The notes under the pieces: generated by a model | Told to the model about the DNA's origin: nothing | The model's database searches: none | Seen by the model: only the letters and a program-made list of their open reading frames with translations | Position numbers and translations under genes: made by a program | In this document: in pieces, positions 1 through 7,384 of the stretch | Numbering within the stretch: position 1 is the first letter of the stretch | Layout: every line of letters starts with the position of its first letter | Virus record (IMG/VR): IMGVR_UViG_3300009177_000021 | Coordinates: 1-41,106 of that record | Direction: 5' to 3' (one strand) | From: a virus | DNA length: 41,106 bases

Positions 1-123
1 ATGAATCCGCGCCCGTCCGACAACCGGCGCTCATAGACGCGCAGCAACTCCGGCGTCAAGAGATCGTCGCGCCTGATGTACGCGCCGTCCTGAAATTCCA
101 GCGGCACCGACCGCGCGCCGGCG
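1..123. repeat. terminal direct repeat, left copy
   Basis: These 123 bases are identical to the last 123 of the window. Both copies fall inside the same leftward gene, which reads without interruption across the join, so the repeat is most simply the overlap of a circular assembly. The unit genome would then be 40,983 bp. A genuine short terminal repeat is possible but not required. Confidence 0.97.
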
Positions 124-1181
124 ACCCACGCCGCCGCGAACTGGTGTTCGCTCGCATCGAAGAGCCGGCTGAATTTCCCACCCTCGCAGTGGAAGCACGA
201 CCCGGCACAGAGCAGGGCCGCGCCCGCCGCCGCATCCTGAAAGTGATTGAGGTGGCCGTCGCGGTCCGGCCGCGTGTTCTCGTTGCTGAGGATGGGGACG
301 TGCGACCCGACGAGCGGCGCGGCGCCGTCCGAATATTCCATCGCATTATGGGAGGTTTTCCGCTGCCACTCCGGGGCATCGTTGAAATGCGCCGTTTCGT
401 AGTGCCACCACGGACGCACCGGCACCGCTTGCGAGCCGTTGCTGCCATGCGCGCAGAGCACGCCGGGGATCGGCTGCACGTCATTGACCGCCGCGAGCCG
501 ATTGATCGACTGATCCAGCTCGTTGCCGAGCTCCAGCAGAAGGTTCGTGATCGGCTGCGCGGCGGCGCCGACTGCCAGCCAGTGCGCGGCCTGCTGCGCC
601 CGGTCCGGCATCACTACCGTCGCATCGGCAAAGACGGTGAATTCCACGTAGAGCCCGAAACTCGCGCAGGCGTCACAAAACGGCGCGAGGAGATCGGAGA
701 AGTCCGGCCGCTCATGTGGCACGAGATGAAACATCCCCGCACACATCCCGAGGGCGCGGACCGTGGTGAAGCCGAGCGCGGCCCGCTGGTCGAGCACGGG
801 CCGGATGTCCTCCCCGCCCAGGAACCGCTGATACAACTGGAAGTCGGTACATTCAATCGCGGTGAACCGCTCCCCCGACTCGAGCGCGAAGACATGCCCG
901 CGGACGACCAGCCGCGGGAGCGGCTCAAAAGGGGGCACCTCCGGCGGCGCGGGAATCGGCAGCACCACCGGCCCGCGCCAGTGATCGCCGGGTTCCAAGA
1001 GGTACCACGCATCGTTCCCGGGCAACCCCTGGACGTAGAGCCGGCCGCCGGTCCAGCAGTAGCGCCGGCCGTAGCCGTGATCGATGTGCCGGGCGCGGGC
1101 GGTTTCCCCCGACGGGCCGAGGACGAACGTGCCGTCGCCGGTGTCGATGGCCGCGCCGAACGTGCCGTCGGGGGTACTCAT
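1..1181 (-). CDS. glycoside-hydrolase-like TIM-barrel protein (5' part; C-terminus lies across the join)
   Basis: Joined across the contig ends this gene encodes about 399 residues; this piece holds all but the last few codons. A beta-rich N-terminal part of about 100 residues precedes a region that reads like a clan GH-A (beta/alpha)8 barrel. A strand ending LLLELGNELDQ near residue 220 has the Asn-Glu pair typical of the acid/base catalyst. A later strand, ILSNENTR near residue 300, offers the second Glu. Conserved-looking segments FTVFAD, CAHGSNGS and PLEFQDG lie between and after them. I infer a carbohydrate-active protein acting on host surface polysaccharide or released at lysis. The substrate is unknown. 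It follows the lipoprotein gene in the late operon and its stop overlaps the next start. The ATG chosen has no longer in-frame alternative that looks coding. Confidence 0.7.
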   Translation of the reverse strand, partial: MSTPDGTFGAAIDTGDGTFVLGPSGETARARHIDHGYGRRYCWTGGRLYVQGLPGNDAWYLLEPGDHWRGPVVLPIPAPPEVPPFEPLPRLVVRGHVFALESGERFTAIECTDFQLYQRFLGGEDIRPVLDQRAALGFTTVRALGMCAGMFHLVPHERPDFSDLLAPFCDACASFGLYVEFTVFADATVVMPDRAQQAAHWLAVGAAAQPITNLLLELGNELDQSINRLAAVNDVQPIPGVLCAHGSNGSQAVPVRPWWHYETAHFNDAPEWQRKTSHNAMEYSDGAAPLVGSHVPILSNENTRPDRDGHLNHFQDAAAGAALLCAGSCFHCEGGKFSRLFDASEHQFAAAWVAGARSVPLEFQDGAYIRRDDLLTPELLRVYERRLSDGRGF

Positions 1182-1191
1182 GGGTGCGTCC

Positions 1192-1533
1192 TCATTGCAG
1201 GAGTGTGTCGAACTGCGCCGCGAAGGGCTGGAGGCCGTCATACGGCCCGATCAGACTTCTGACGACCGGCCACCGCTCCCGCGCCGTCGCCTCCCACTGA
1301 TCCGGCTGGAGGCGCAGCGTCTCCACCCCGCGCGCGATCCACGCGACGAGGATGGCCAGGTGCTCCCGTTCGATGCCCTCGGTCTGCAGCACCGCCGCAT
1401 GAAAGGCGACGAGCGCGTCATACGCCTGCCGCGGCTGAAACTCCGACGCGACCTGTTGGCGCATCTTGGCCTGCGACGACGGCAGCGCACAGCCGGAGAC
1501 GACGAGCGCGAGCGCGACGATCATCCACTTCAT
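1192..1533 (-). CDS. small lipoprotein, possible outer spanin or lysis accessory
   Basis: A 113-residue protein with a clear lipoprotein signal: Met-Lys-Trp start, hydrophobic stretch, lipobox VSGC with the acylated Cys at about residue 15. The mature part is about 100 residues, mostly helical-looking, with no domain I recognise. It sits among membrane genes at the end of the late region, where Gram-negative phages keep lysis genes, so an Rz1-like role is possible. Its mature part is longer and much less proline-rich than a typical Rz1. The start overlaps the previous stop by four bases (ATGA). Confidence 0.72.
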   Translation of the reverse strand: MKWMIVALALVVSGCALPSSQAKMRQQVASEFQPRQAYDALVAFHAAVLQTEGIEREHLAILVAWIARGVETLRLQPDQWEATARERWPVVRSLIGPYDGLQPFAAQFDTLLQ

Positions 1534-1733
1534 GCCTGCTCCTGATCGATCCGCGCGTGTTGTTTCTTGAAGCTCTCATCGACACTCAACCCTGATCGCA
1601 AATAGCCCTGCATCTCTTTGGCTTCCGCGTAATCGACGAACCACAGCAAGGTCCGTTCGCCGCGCCGCCCGCGGACCAGCCACCCGGAGTGGCCCTGCCA
1701 GAGCGAGCGGCAGATCCCCCACGGCACACTCAT
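1530..1733 (-). CDS. hypothetical small protein
   Basis: Sixty-seven residues beginning MSVPWGIC. The middle (SGWLVRGRRGERTLLWFVDY) reads like a small two-stranded fold, followed by a helical end rich in Glu and Lys. The start is taken where the ATG overlaps the stop of the zinc-ribbon gene (ATGA); upstream codons in this frame are the shadow of that gene. No function is assigned. It is translationally coupled to its neighbours in a row of very short late genes. Confidence 0.6.
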   Translation of the reverse strand: MSVPWGICRSLWQGHSGWLVRGRRGERTLLWFVDYAEAKEMQGYLRSGLSVDESFKKQHARIDQEQA

Positions 1734-1864
1734 GCGGCCCGCTTCGGCGGCGGCGGTTCGGGCGGCGGCGGTGCGAAGATCTTCGCGCACGCGTTACAGA
1801 GGATGACCCCGTCGCCGAGCCGTTCCAGCATCCGCGCGTCCGCGCCGCAGTGGGGACAGCTCAT
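1730..1864 (-). CDS. 44-residue zinc-ribbon protein
   Basis: A very short gene with an N-terminal CPHC and a second CNAC about 20 residues later, the four-cysteine pattern of a zinc ribbon. A proline-rich tail (APPPPEPPPPKRAA) follows. It overlaps both neighbours by four bases (ATGA on each side), which argues for real translation. Several similar mini zinc ribbons occur in this phage. Role unknown. Confidence 0.6.
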   Translation of the reverse strand: MSCPHCGADARMLERLGDGVILCNACAKIFAPPPPEPPPPKRAA

Positions 1865-2673
1865 CGCGGCACCGCGGCCGGCGGCAAGGTCGGGAGCTGC
1901 GTCCCGGCCGGGGCGGGGGTGTAGATGACCTGCGGCGCCGGCTCCTTGGTATCGACTCGGGCGATGATGAAGGTCGCGATCGCGATCAGCATCAGGATCG
2001 CGGCGATGCCGACCTGCAGGACCGCTTTCAGATTCTCCTGCGAGCCGTGGCGGCCCGTCTGCGCGCCGGCGTCGGCCTGGCGTTGCGCCGTCAGGGTCCG
2101 CATCTCGTGGACGAGTTGTTCCATCATGGGGTCGGCGACGGCTTGTTTCCCGGCGCCGGTATAGCTCGACTTCTCGAGCGCCGCGATCCGTTCCGTGATC
2201 GCATTCACCGTGTTGGTGAGTTGCGTCGCCAGGTTCTGCGCCGACGTGTTCACGGCCGAGCGCAGGGTTTCCGCCGTCGTCGCCGCCGACGCCGCGAGCG
2301 CCGTCACCGCGTTGCCCTGCCGGTCGGCTTCCGTCTTCGCGGCGAGCTGATCCTGGCTGCGCACCGCATCGAGCCGCTTCGCCTCGAGCGCGTCCAGATC
2401 CTTCTGATGGCTCGCGCGGAGCTTGACTTCGTGCCGGAGCATCCGCATCTCGGACTCGACCCGGAGGATCTTTTCTTCCTGCAGGCGGCGTTCGGCGAGG
2501 CGCAGATCGTCCTGCCGGGTCGCGCCGGCCTCGAAGAGTTCGCGGACGTTTTCGGTCGGGTCGATCACGGGGCGGCCTTCGGCATCGACGCCGAGGCCGA
2601 CGCCGGTCATGGGCCGACGCAGGCGCCGCGCCGGGGGCCGCTCGCGTTCGAGTTGACGGCGCTCGCTGGCCAT
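1861..2673 (-). CDS. coiled-coil protein with C-terminal membrane anchor
   Basis: 270 residues. The first 60 are basic. Residues 60-180 are a long Ala/Glu/Gln/Arg helix (AEAKR-type heptads, then Thr/Ala-rich repeats) typical of a coiled coil. One transmembrane segment near residue 220-240 (VGIAAILMLIAIATFIIARV) precedes a short proline-rich tail. Similar anchored coiled-coil proteins are common beside holin-like genes in environmental podophages. A role in lysis or membrane remodelling is an inference from position only. Confidence 0.65.
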   Translation of the reverse strand: MASERRQLERERPPARRLRRPMTGVGLGVDAEGRPVIDPTENVRELFEAGATRQDDLRLAERRLQEEKILRVESEMRMLRHEVKLRASHQKDLDALEAKRLDAVRSQDQLAAKTEADRQGNAVTALAASAATTAETLRSAVNTSAQNLATQLTNTVNAITERIAALEKSSYTGAGKQAVADPMMEQLVHEMRTLTAQRQADAGAQTGRHGSQENLKAVLQVGIAAILMLIAIATFIIARVDTKEPAPQVIYTPAPAGTQLPTLPPAAVPR

Positions 2674-2975
2674 CAGTCCGTCACCGGCGTCGGGGGATTT
2701 ACCTTCAAGACCTGCACGGCCACGGTGTCGCCCGGTGGAATCAGCGCGACCGGCCGCTGCGTGATCGTGCGCAGGTAGATATTCAGCACCTTCACGGCGG
2801 CGGCGTAGAGCACGAGATACTGCGGCGGGATGTAGGTCAGGAGCTGCGGGTCGGCGAGCAGCGGCACCACGGTCGCGAACAGCAGGAAGGCATTGACGCG
2901 GAAGGTGCGGCTGTTCAGCAGACTGATGGCGTAATACGTCACCGTCGGCGGGGGCCGGATCGGGTCGTCGCCCAT
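2673..2975 (-). CDS. small membrane protein, holin-like
   Basis: One hundred residues with two hydrophobic segments (FLLFATVVPLLA, and YLVLYAAAVKVLNIYL) around a short turn containing PPQY, then a hydrophilic tail. Size and topology fit a holin or a phage membrane accessory protein, but no family motif proves it. The start is the ATG overlapping the preceding stop (ATGA). The longer in-frame extension is Gly/Arg-rich shadow sequence and was rejected. Confidence 0.6.
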   Translation of the reverse strand: MGDDPIRPPPTVTYYAISLLNSRTFRVNAFLLFATVVPLLADPQLLTYIPPQYLVLYAAAVKVLNIYLRTITQRPVALIPPGDTVAVQVLKVNPPTPVTD

Positions 2976-3172
2976 CAGGAGATCCGCAGGGAGCCCAGAC
3001 TCCCGCCGCCGCCCAGCGCCTGCACCAGCCAAATCACGACCAGCACGACCAGCAGCACGTAGACCACGGTCGAGATCGGCTCGCCGATCGCGAACGCGCC
3101 CATCAACGCCCGCACCGCCCAGAAAATCAGCAGCACGATGATCAACGTCAGCAGTAGTCCGATCAAGCTCAT
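2975..3172 (-). CDS. 65-residue two-helix membrane protein (Thivi_2564-like)
   Basis: Two transmembrane segments, LLLTLIIVLLIFWAV and VVYVLLVVLVVIWLV, are joined by a short polar loop and end in a Gly-rich tail. This pattern is that of the Thivi_2564-type small membrane proteins found in many phages and bacteria. It starts the leftward membrane-gene block and is divergent from the exported PEGA-like gene. A GGGAG ribosome site precedes the ATG. A holin function is plausible but unproved. Confidence 0.65.
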   Translation of the reverse strand: MSLIGLLLTLIIVLLIFWAVRALMGAFAIGEPISTVVYVLLVVLVVIWLVQALGGGGSLGSLRIS

Positions 3173-3202
3173 GGCTATCTCCCGTGCAGTTTCGCGCACG
3201 CC

Positions 3203-3231
3203 TTGCACAATGCCCCGCCGAGGGCTATCGT
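3203..3231 (+). promoter_or_regulatory. candidate promoter of the PEGA-like gene, nearly leaderless
   Basis: TTGCAC and TATCGT are spaced by 17 bases. The -10 box ends six bases before the ATG, so transcription would begin at or next to the start codon. No Shine-Dalgarno sequence precedes that ATG. The assignment rests on consensus matching only. Confidence 0.4.
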
Positions 3232-3237
3232 GCCCGT

Positions 3238-3735
3238 ATGAAAGTCCTGGCCGCCCTCGCCCTCGCCCTGTCCGTCTGCAACGTTGCCGACGCCGGCCCG
3301 ACGAAGATCACCGTGGTGATCCATTCGGTCCCCGAAGGCGCGACCCTGCGCTTGAACGACGCGCGGACCGTCATGGGCGTCACCCCGGTCACCGTGACCT
3401 ATCAGGTCACCGGCTGTCAGCGGATGCAGGGGGCCGAGGTGACGTGGACGAGCGGGGCGACGGCGAGCGCGATGGCCTTTGAGCTGCTGTGCGCCTCGAC
3501 CGGGAAGCATCAGGTCTTGATGTTCGCGCGTCCCGTGGGTGTCCCCGGCTTGGAGCTCGACACGCAGGTCGCCTACCAGCAGGCGATGCTCGCCCAGATG
3601 AAGGGGCAGACCGAGGCGCTCGACTACGCCAACTTCCTCGCCGCAATCCAGCCCGCCGCGCCGGTCGCGAAGACGTCCGCGCTCTGCGTCGCGCGCGATG
3701 TCGCCAACCATGTGATCTACGTCGCCTGCCAGTAG
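3238..3735 (+). CDS. exported PEGA-like protein (accessory gene)
   Basis: 165 residues. MKVLAALALALSVCNVADA is a clear signal peptide, so the protein is exported. The next section, SVPEGATLRLNDARTVMGVT followed by PVTVTY, matches the PEGA pattern (Pro-x-Gly-Ala ... Gly-x-Thr-Pro) of beta-rich cell-envelope domains. Two cysteines in this domain and two near the C-terminus may form disulfides. The LSVC stretch resembles a lipobox but has Val where Gly, Ala or Ser is expected. It lies against the direction of the late operon with its own promoter-like sequence and is seven bases ahead of a membrane-protein gene. It is probably a host-modifying gene expressed from the prophage. Confidence 0.7.
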   Translation: MKVLAALALALSVCNVADAGPTKITVVIHSVPEGATLRLNDARTVMGVTPVTVTYQVTGCQRMQGAEVTWTSGATASAMAFELLCASTGKHQVLMFARPVGVPGLELDTQVAYQQAMLAQMKGQTEALDYANFLAAIQPAAPVAKTSALCVARDVANHVIYVACQ

Positions 3736-3742
3736 CAGTTCG

Positions 3743-3991
3743 ATGGCGTGGCTGGCGAAGCTCGACGCGCGATCGACCCGCTGGTCCCCGCCAGTCCACT
3801 GGGGGTATGTCGGGCTGAAGTGGACGCTCGCCAGCCTCGGCGCGTTTGCCTGGATCATGCTGTGGTACGAGCGGGCGCCCGTCCTCGGGATTCTCCAAGC
3901 CGCGATCGTCGGGTTCCTGCTGTGGGCCTCATGGCGTCCCGCTACGGCACCGCCGCCGCCGGGACCAGACGGCCCGGCAGCGCGGCCGTGA
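3743..3991 (+). CDS. small membrane protein paired with the PEGA-like gene
   Basis: 82 residues with two probable transmembrane segments (WTLASLGAFAWIMLWY and VLGILQAAIVGFLLWASW) and a proline-rich hydrophilic tail. It follows the exported PEGA-like gene by seven bases in the same direction and should share its transcript. Its last 50 bases run antisense into the 3' end of the leftward ejection-protein gene, an unusual tail-to-tail overlap. It could be a holin or an envelope partner of the PEGA-like protein. Confidence 0.6.
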   Translation: MAWLAKLDARSTRWSPPVHWGYVGLKWTLASLGAFAWIMLWYERAPVLGILQAAIVGFLLWASWRPATAPPPPGPDGPAARP

Positions 3992-5540
3992 TTTTCCCGA
4001 GCGCCTGCAACACCGCCCCCTGATCGCCTTTCGCCAGCGCATTCGCGAGCGCGTCCTTGAGCGGGCCGGCCACTTGCGTGCGAAACGCCGGCGCCTGCAC
4101 GACCTTGACGATCTGCTTCCCGAGCACGCCGCCGACCAGCGCCTTCTGGAAGCGATCCCCGACGCTGTCGCCGCTCGCAAACCCCGCCGCCGCGCCGGTC
4201 GCGCCGGTGATCCCCGCCACCAGCCCGCCGCTCTGCGCCTGCGTGCGTTTCTCGGTCGCCGTCAGGACATCGGCCAGCCCTTTGTGGAAGGCGTATTCCT
4301 GGTTCAGCGCGGCGATGGTTGGTACTTCCTCGGCGATGAGTTTGCGCATCGCGGTCGCGCCTTCCCGAAACGCCCACGCCCGCGCGTTGTCGGTCGCGGT
4401 ATTCATCGCCTTCTGGCCGTAGAGGCCCGCCTTGCTGACGATGTGATCCCAGGCGACCTTGAGCGCCTGCGCTTTCTCGATCGGAATGTCCGGCCCCACC
4501 GTCGCGACGAAGTTGGCGAGGTCGTTCAGCTTGGTGACCGCCGCTTCCTGTCCCGGAATCATCAGGACTTTGCCGGTGTCGTCGAGCATGACCATCGTGC
4601 GCGCGGAATTCGCGATGGAGGTCACGAACGTCTCGCCGTCCACCGTCTTGCCTGCCTGCGCCGCTTTCTCCACTTCGGCACCGATCTGCCCGCCGAGTTC
4701 TTTCACCTTGGCGGCGGCGCGCTCGAGCATCGTGGCGCGCGAGCCGCCGATGCCGCGCTCGAGCATCTGCGGCGCGAGGCGTCCGGCCGCATCCTTCGCC
4801 CATTCCTTGGTCGCGCCGAGCGCCTGGGCGACGCTCTTCTCGGCGCTGCTTTTCAGGGCGCCAGAGACGCCACGCATCGCGGCCCCGACGCCGGGCAGCG
4901 CCGCCGTGATCCCGGCCGACACGCCCGCCGTCGCCGGCGACCCCGTCTGCGCGAGGGTCAGCCCGCCGGCCTGCGCCGCTTCAACGGCGCCCTTGATGAA
5001 GCGCGGCGCGTTGGCGAATTTCGCGAGCGCGCCCGCCTCCGCCGTCGGGAGAAAGAATTCGCCGATCTGTTCGGCGCCCTTGCCGATCCGCTGCGCGGTG
5101 TTCGTCGCCTCGAGCTCGGGCGGCGGCGCATCGAACGCCCCCGGCTGAATCGCGTCGCTGATCCGGCCGATCGGCGTGTAGTCGTGGACGATTTTCCCGA
5201 GGCCGTAGACGGTCGAGCCGACGCCCTTGAGCGCGCCCTTGCCGGCTTCGATTACCTGATCGCCAAGGACGGCGCGGGCATCGCGCGGCACCTCGGCCGG
5301 CGTGGTGCTGCTGCCGCTGACGACCGTGCGGAAGTCCGGCGCACGGGGCGCCTGCGTGGCTTTCAGATCCCAGAGATCGGCCTTGACGCTGTCGGGGATC
5401 TTCAGCGCCTGCAGTTTGGTCGTCAGATCATCCGCGCTCGTCGCGGCATGATACGCGTCCCACGCGTCCGCCCGCTGCCCCGGCGTCGTCGGGGTTTTCG
5501 TCAGGAGCGCGGCGACGGGATCGGGCGTCTCGGGCATCAC
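3942..5540 (-). CDS. large Ala/Gly-rich putative DNA-ejection (internal virion) protein
   Basis: 532 residues, rich in Ala, Gly, Lys and Gln. Two hydrophobic glycine-rich stretches (GGLTLAQTGSPATAGVSAGI near 200; GGLVAGITGATGAAAGFASG near 450) flank helical regions. This is the usual look of P22 gp16/gp20-type proteins that leave the capsid and cross the host envelope. It is the last of a run of such proteins after the tail genes. Its start overlaps the previous stop. Sequence homology cannot be shown from here, so the assignment rests on composition and place. Confidence 0.6.
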   Translation of the reverse strand: MMPETPDPVAALLTKTPTTPGQRADAWDAYHAATSADDLTTKLQALKIPDSVKADLWDLKATQAPRAPDFRTVVSGSSTTPAEVPRDARAVLGDQVIEAGKGALKGVGSTVYGLGKIVHDYTPIGRISDAIQPGAFDAPPPELEATNTAQRIGKGAEQIGEFFLPTAEAGALAKFANAPRFIKGAVEAAQAGGLTLAQTGSPATAGVSAGITAALPGVGAAMRGVSGALKSSAEKSVAQALGATKEWAKDAAGRLAPQMLERGIGGSRATMLERAAAKVKELGGQIGAEVEKAAQAGKTVDGETFVTSIANSARTMVMLDDTGKVLMIPGQEAAVTKLNDLANFVATVGPDIPIEKAQALKVAWDHIVSKAGLYGQKAMNTATDNARAWAFREGATAMRKLIAEEVPTIAALNQEYAFHKGLADVLTATEKRTQAQSGGLVAGITGATGAAAGFASGDSVGDRFQKALVGGVLGKQIVKVVQAPAFRTQVAGPLKDALANALAKGDQGAVLQALGKITAALPGRLVPAAAVP

Positions 5541-6808
5541 GCTTTCTTCCGGAAGGGATTCGCACTCGGCGGCGTCCGCGCGGCGGGCACGACCGGCACC
5601 TGCGGCACGGCGGCCGGGCCGGGCGGGGGCGCGAGCTTCGTGTCCATCGCTTGCCGGGCCGGGGAGAGGTTCGGCTCGCCGGTGAATTCCTCGTAGGCTT
5701 TCCCGGCCGAGAACTTCAGGCCCGCGAGGACGGCCGCCCGCGCCGTCGATTTCTGCACCTTGACGGCCGCGCTGTCGCCCGGCTGCGCGAAGTAGGTGCG
5801 CGCGTCCTTGTCGTATTCCTTGTCGTTGATCGCGGCGCCGGATTCCTTGCGCAGACGTGCCTCGGTAAACGCCCGCTGCGCCTGCCGGTACTGCTGCTGC
5901 TCGCCGGTCTGGACGAGGTTCGATCCATATTGCAGCTGCGCCTGCCCGGCCAGCCCCTGCTTCGCCATCTTCTCCTCGAGCGACTGATCGCCGCCCTCGG
6001 TGAGCGCGTCGAGCGCGGTCTGCGCGCGGTTGTAGAAGGCCATCGACTGGCGTTCGGCGCCCGTCACGGCGCGCGGCGCCTGCGCGGCGGGTTTGCCCAC
6101 GGCGTCCGGTTCGCGCACCCAGATGGGCGTGCCGTTCGGGCCGGCGATCTGCACCAGGCGCTCCTCTTTCGCCGCCTTCGGTTCCCGGTAGGTCGCGACG
6201 CCCGCCTGCATCTCCGCTTCGGTGACGAGTTTCGTCATCGGCTGACCGTTCGGGCCGGCGACCGTCACGGGATACTTCTTCGGCTCCACGACCTTCGGGA
6301 CATCCACCGGCCCGCTGGCGATCGGCGCGCCGCCCGTCCCGGCGAAGCGTTGCTCACCCTTCCCGAGCGTGAAGGGTTCGGCCGGCTTCGCCTCGGGCAC
6401 AAACTTCCGGTGAATATCGGAGAGCGTGGTCACTGCGTCCGGATAGCCATCGGCAATCACCGACGCCGCCGCCTTCTGCACGTCGAAGTCTTTCGGATTC
6501 GTGCTATCCCCGAAGCCGGTCGCAATGGCTTTCTGGAGGGCGGCCGTCCGCTGCGTCGCCGCCTGCGCCGCTTGTTCCTCCATCGCGTCGCCGCGCGCCT
6601 GGCGGGCATCCTGATTCGCGACGCGCTGGTCCTGCGCCTGCAGCCGCTGCTGCTGATAGGCCATCGCGGCGGAGCGATCGCGGTCCGCCAGGATCTGCCC
6701 CGGCATCTGCGACAACCCGGCGATCGTGTCGCCGAGCAGCTGCCCGCGCTGGAGTTTGGCGCGGCCGGAATTCTCGGCCATCTGCTGAAGAATGGAGGCG
6801 ACACTCAT
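5537..6808 (-). CDS. putative internal virion / ejection protein
   Basis: 423 residues. An N-terminal half of Gln/Ala/Arg-rich helix (QQQRLQAQDQRVANQDARQA) is followed by two short repeats built on AGPNGQP / AGPNGTP and a C-terminal helical region. The segment RLRKESGAAINDKEYD..ARTYF is strongly reminiscent of a motif seen in many podophage injection proteins. It is divergent from the lone accessory gene on the other strand. It follows the other ejection-type genes in late order. Confidence 0.62.
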   Translation of the reverse strand: MSVASILQQMAENSGRAKLQRGQLLGDTIAGLSQMPGQILADRDRSAAMAYQQQRLQAQDQRVANQDARQARGDAMEEQAAQAATQRTAALQKAIATGFGDSTNPKDFDVQKAAASVIADGYPDAVTTLSDIHRKFVPEAKPAEPFTLGKGEQRFAGTGGAPIASGPVDVPKVVEPKKYPVTVAGPNGQPMTKLVTEAEMQAGVATYREPKAAKEERLVQIAGPNGTPIWVREPDAVGKPAAQAPRAVTGAERQSMAFYNRAQTALDALTEGGDQSLEEKMAKQGLAGQAQLQYGSNLVQTGEQQQYRQAQRAFTEARLRKESGAAINDKEYDKDARTYFAQPGDSAAVKVQKSTARAAVLAGLKFSAGKAYEEFTGEPNLSPARQAMDTKLAPPPGPAAVPQVPVVPAARTPPSANPFRKKA

Positions 6809-6845
6809 ACAGGACTTCCGATCAGGAACGAAGGACGACGCTCAT

Positions 6846-6890
6846 ACGCGCTCTGGATACCACGACCCTGTGGACAGAAAGACCACGCGC
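6846..6890 (+). repeat. boundary repeat copy 1 (sense, before the accessory gene)
   Basis: Left block ACGCGCTCTGGA, then 24 bases containing the inverted repeat CCAC/GTGG, then right block ACCACGCG. It holds the -35 element of the accessory-gene promoter, and its right block fills the promoter spacer. Very similar to the copy at 40.3 kb. Confidence 0.8.
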
Positions 6891-6900
6891 CGACTAGAGT
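6871..6900 (+). promoter_or_regulatory. promoter of the 6.9-kb accessory gene
   Basis: TGGACA (5 of 6 to TTGACA), an 18-base spacer and TAGAGT (4 of 6). The same arrangement with the same spacing recurs before the other lone rightward gene near 40.3 kb. Conservation at two unrelated loci is the main support. Confidence 0.6.
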
Positions 6901-6933
6901 GGATGCTCTCAGCGTGCGCGCCGGAACGACCCC

Positions 6934-7284
6934 ATGAAAATTCACGCCTGTCAGCACGTCCCCGCATTCGTCGATGGCGTCGACCGACGCGAGGCGGATG
7001 TCGACAGCCTCGCCGCGCTGCTCGCGGTCCCATGGATCGCGCGGTGGGCCGAAGACGATCTCGTGGCGCGCGACGGCGTGGTCTCGGTGCGACCGTTCTA
7101 TCGCTGGAGTCTCTCGGATCACGGCACCGGTCGGCAGATCTTGATGGCCGAATACGAACAGGGCGATCATTTCTGGGTCGTGGCATTCGTGACGAGCGAC
7201 GAACCGCTCGATCTTCCTGCGTGGACAGAAACCGAGACCGCGCGCCTGCGACGCGACCGCTGGAATCGCGGCGACACGTCTTGA
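6934..7284 (+). CDS. accessory (moron-type) protein of unknown function
   Basis: 116 residues, soluble and acidic, with a compact motif YRWSL ... ILMAEYEQGDHFWVVAF ... LPAWT that suggests a single small alpha/beta domain. It lies alone on the rightward strand inside the leftward virion operon. It has its own promoter and is bracketed by two inverted copies of the boundary repeat. Such isolated, independently transcribed genes are usually morons expressed in the lysogen. I do not recognise the family well enough to give a function. Confidence 0.72.
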   Translation: MKIHACQHVPAFVDGVDRREADVDSLAALLAVPWIARWAEDDLVARDGVVSVRPFYRWSLSDHGTGRQILMAEYEQGDHFWVVAFVTSDEPLDLPAWTETETARLRRDRWNRGDTS

Positions 7285-7305
7285 AGATGTCCGCGCCACC
7301 GATCG

Positions 7306-7354
7306 GACAAACGCGTGGTCTCCCTCGCCGCGGGGCGTGGCTGGTCGGAGCGCG
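7306..7354 (-). repeat. boundary repeat copy 2 (after the accessory gene, inverted)
   Basis: Reads GACAAACGCGTGG on the plus strand, then the inverted repeat CGCC/GGCG, then GTCGGAGCGC; the gap between blocks is 24. It lies 22 bases past the accessory-gene stop, between two convergent genes, and is inverted relative to copy 1. Confidence 0.8.
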
Positions 7355-7384
7355 ACAGCAGATCGTCGTTCGTCTCGCACGTCG

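Noticed and set aside
144-1262. Long open frame on the plus strand opposite the glycosidase-like gene
   Set aside because: Its product is dominated by Arg, Pro and Gly with no fold-like pattern, while the opposite strand encodes a clear enzyme-like protein.
3238-3300. PEGA-like protein as a lipoprotein
   Set aside because: LSVC has Val at the position before Cys where lipoboxes have Gly, Ala or Ser, and a normal Sec cleavage site follows.
3175-4803. Long leftward frame overlapping the PEGA-like and ejection-protein genes
   Set aside because: Arg/Gly-rich and crosses two genes on the other strand plus an established leftward gene in another frame.
3846-5696. Long plus-strand frame opposite the ejection protein
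   Set aside because: Shadow frame with Arg-rich product; only its first part coincides with the real small membrane-protein gene, in a different phase.
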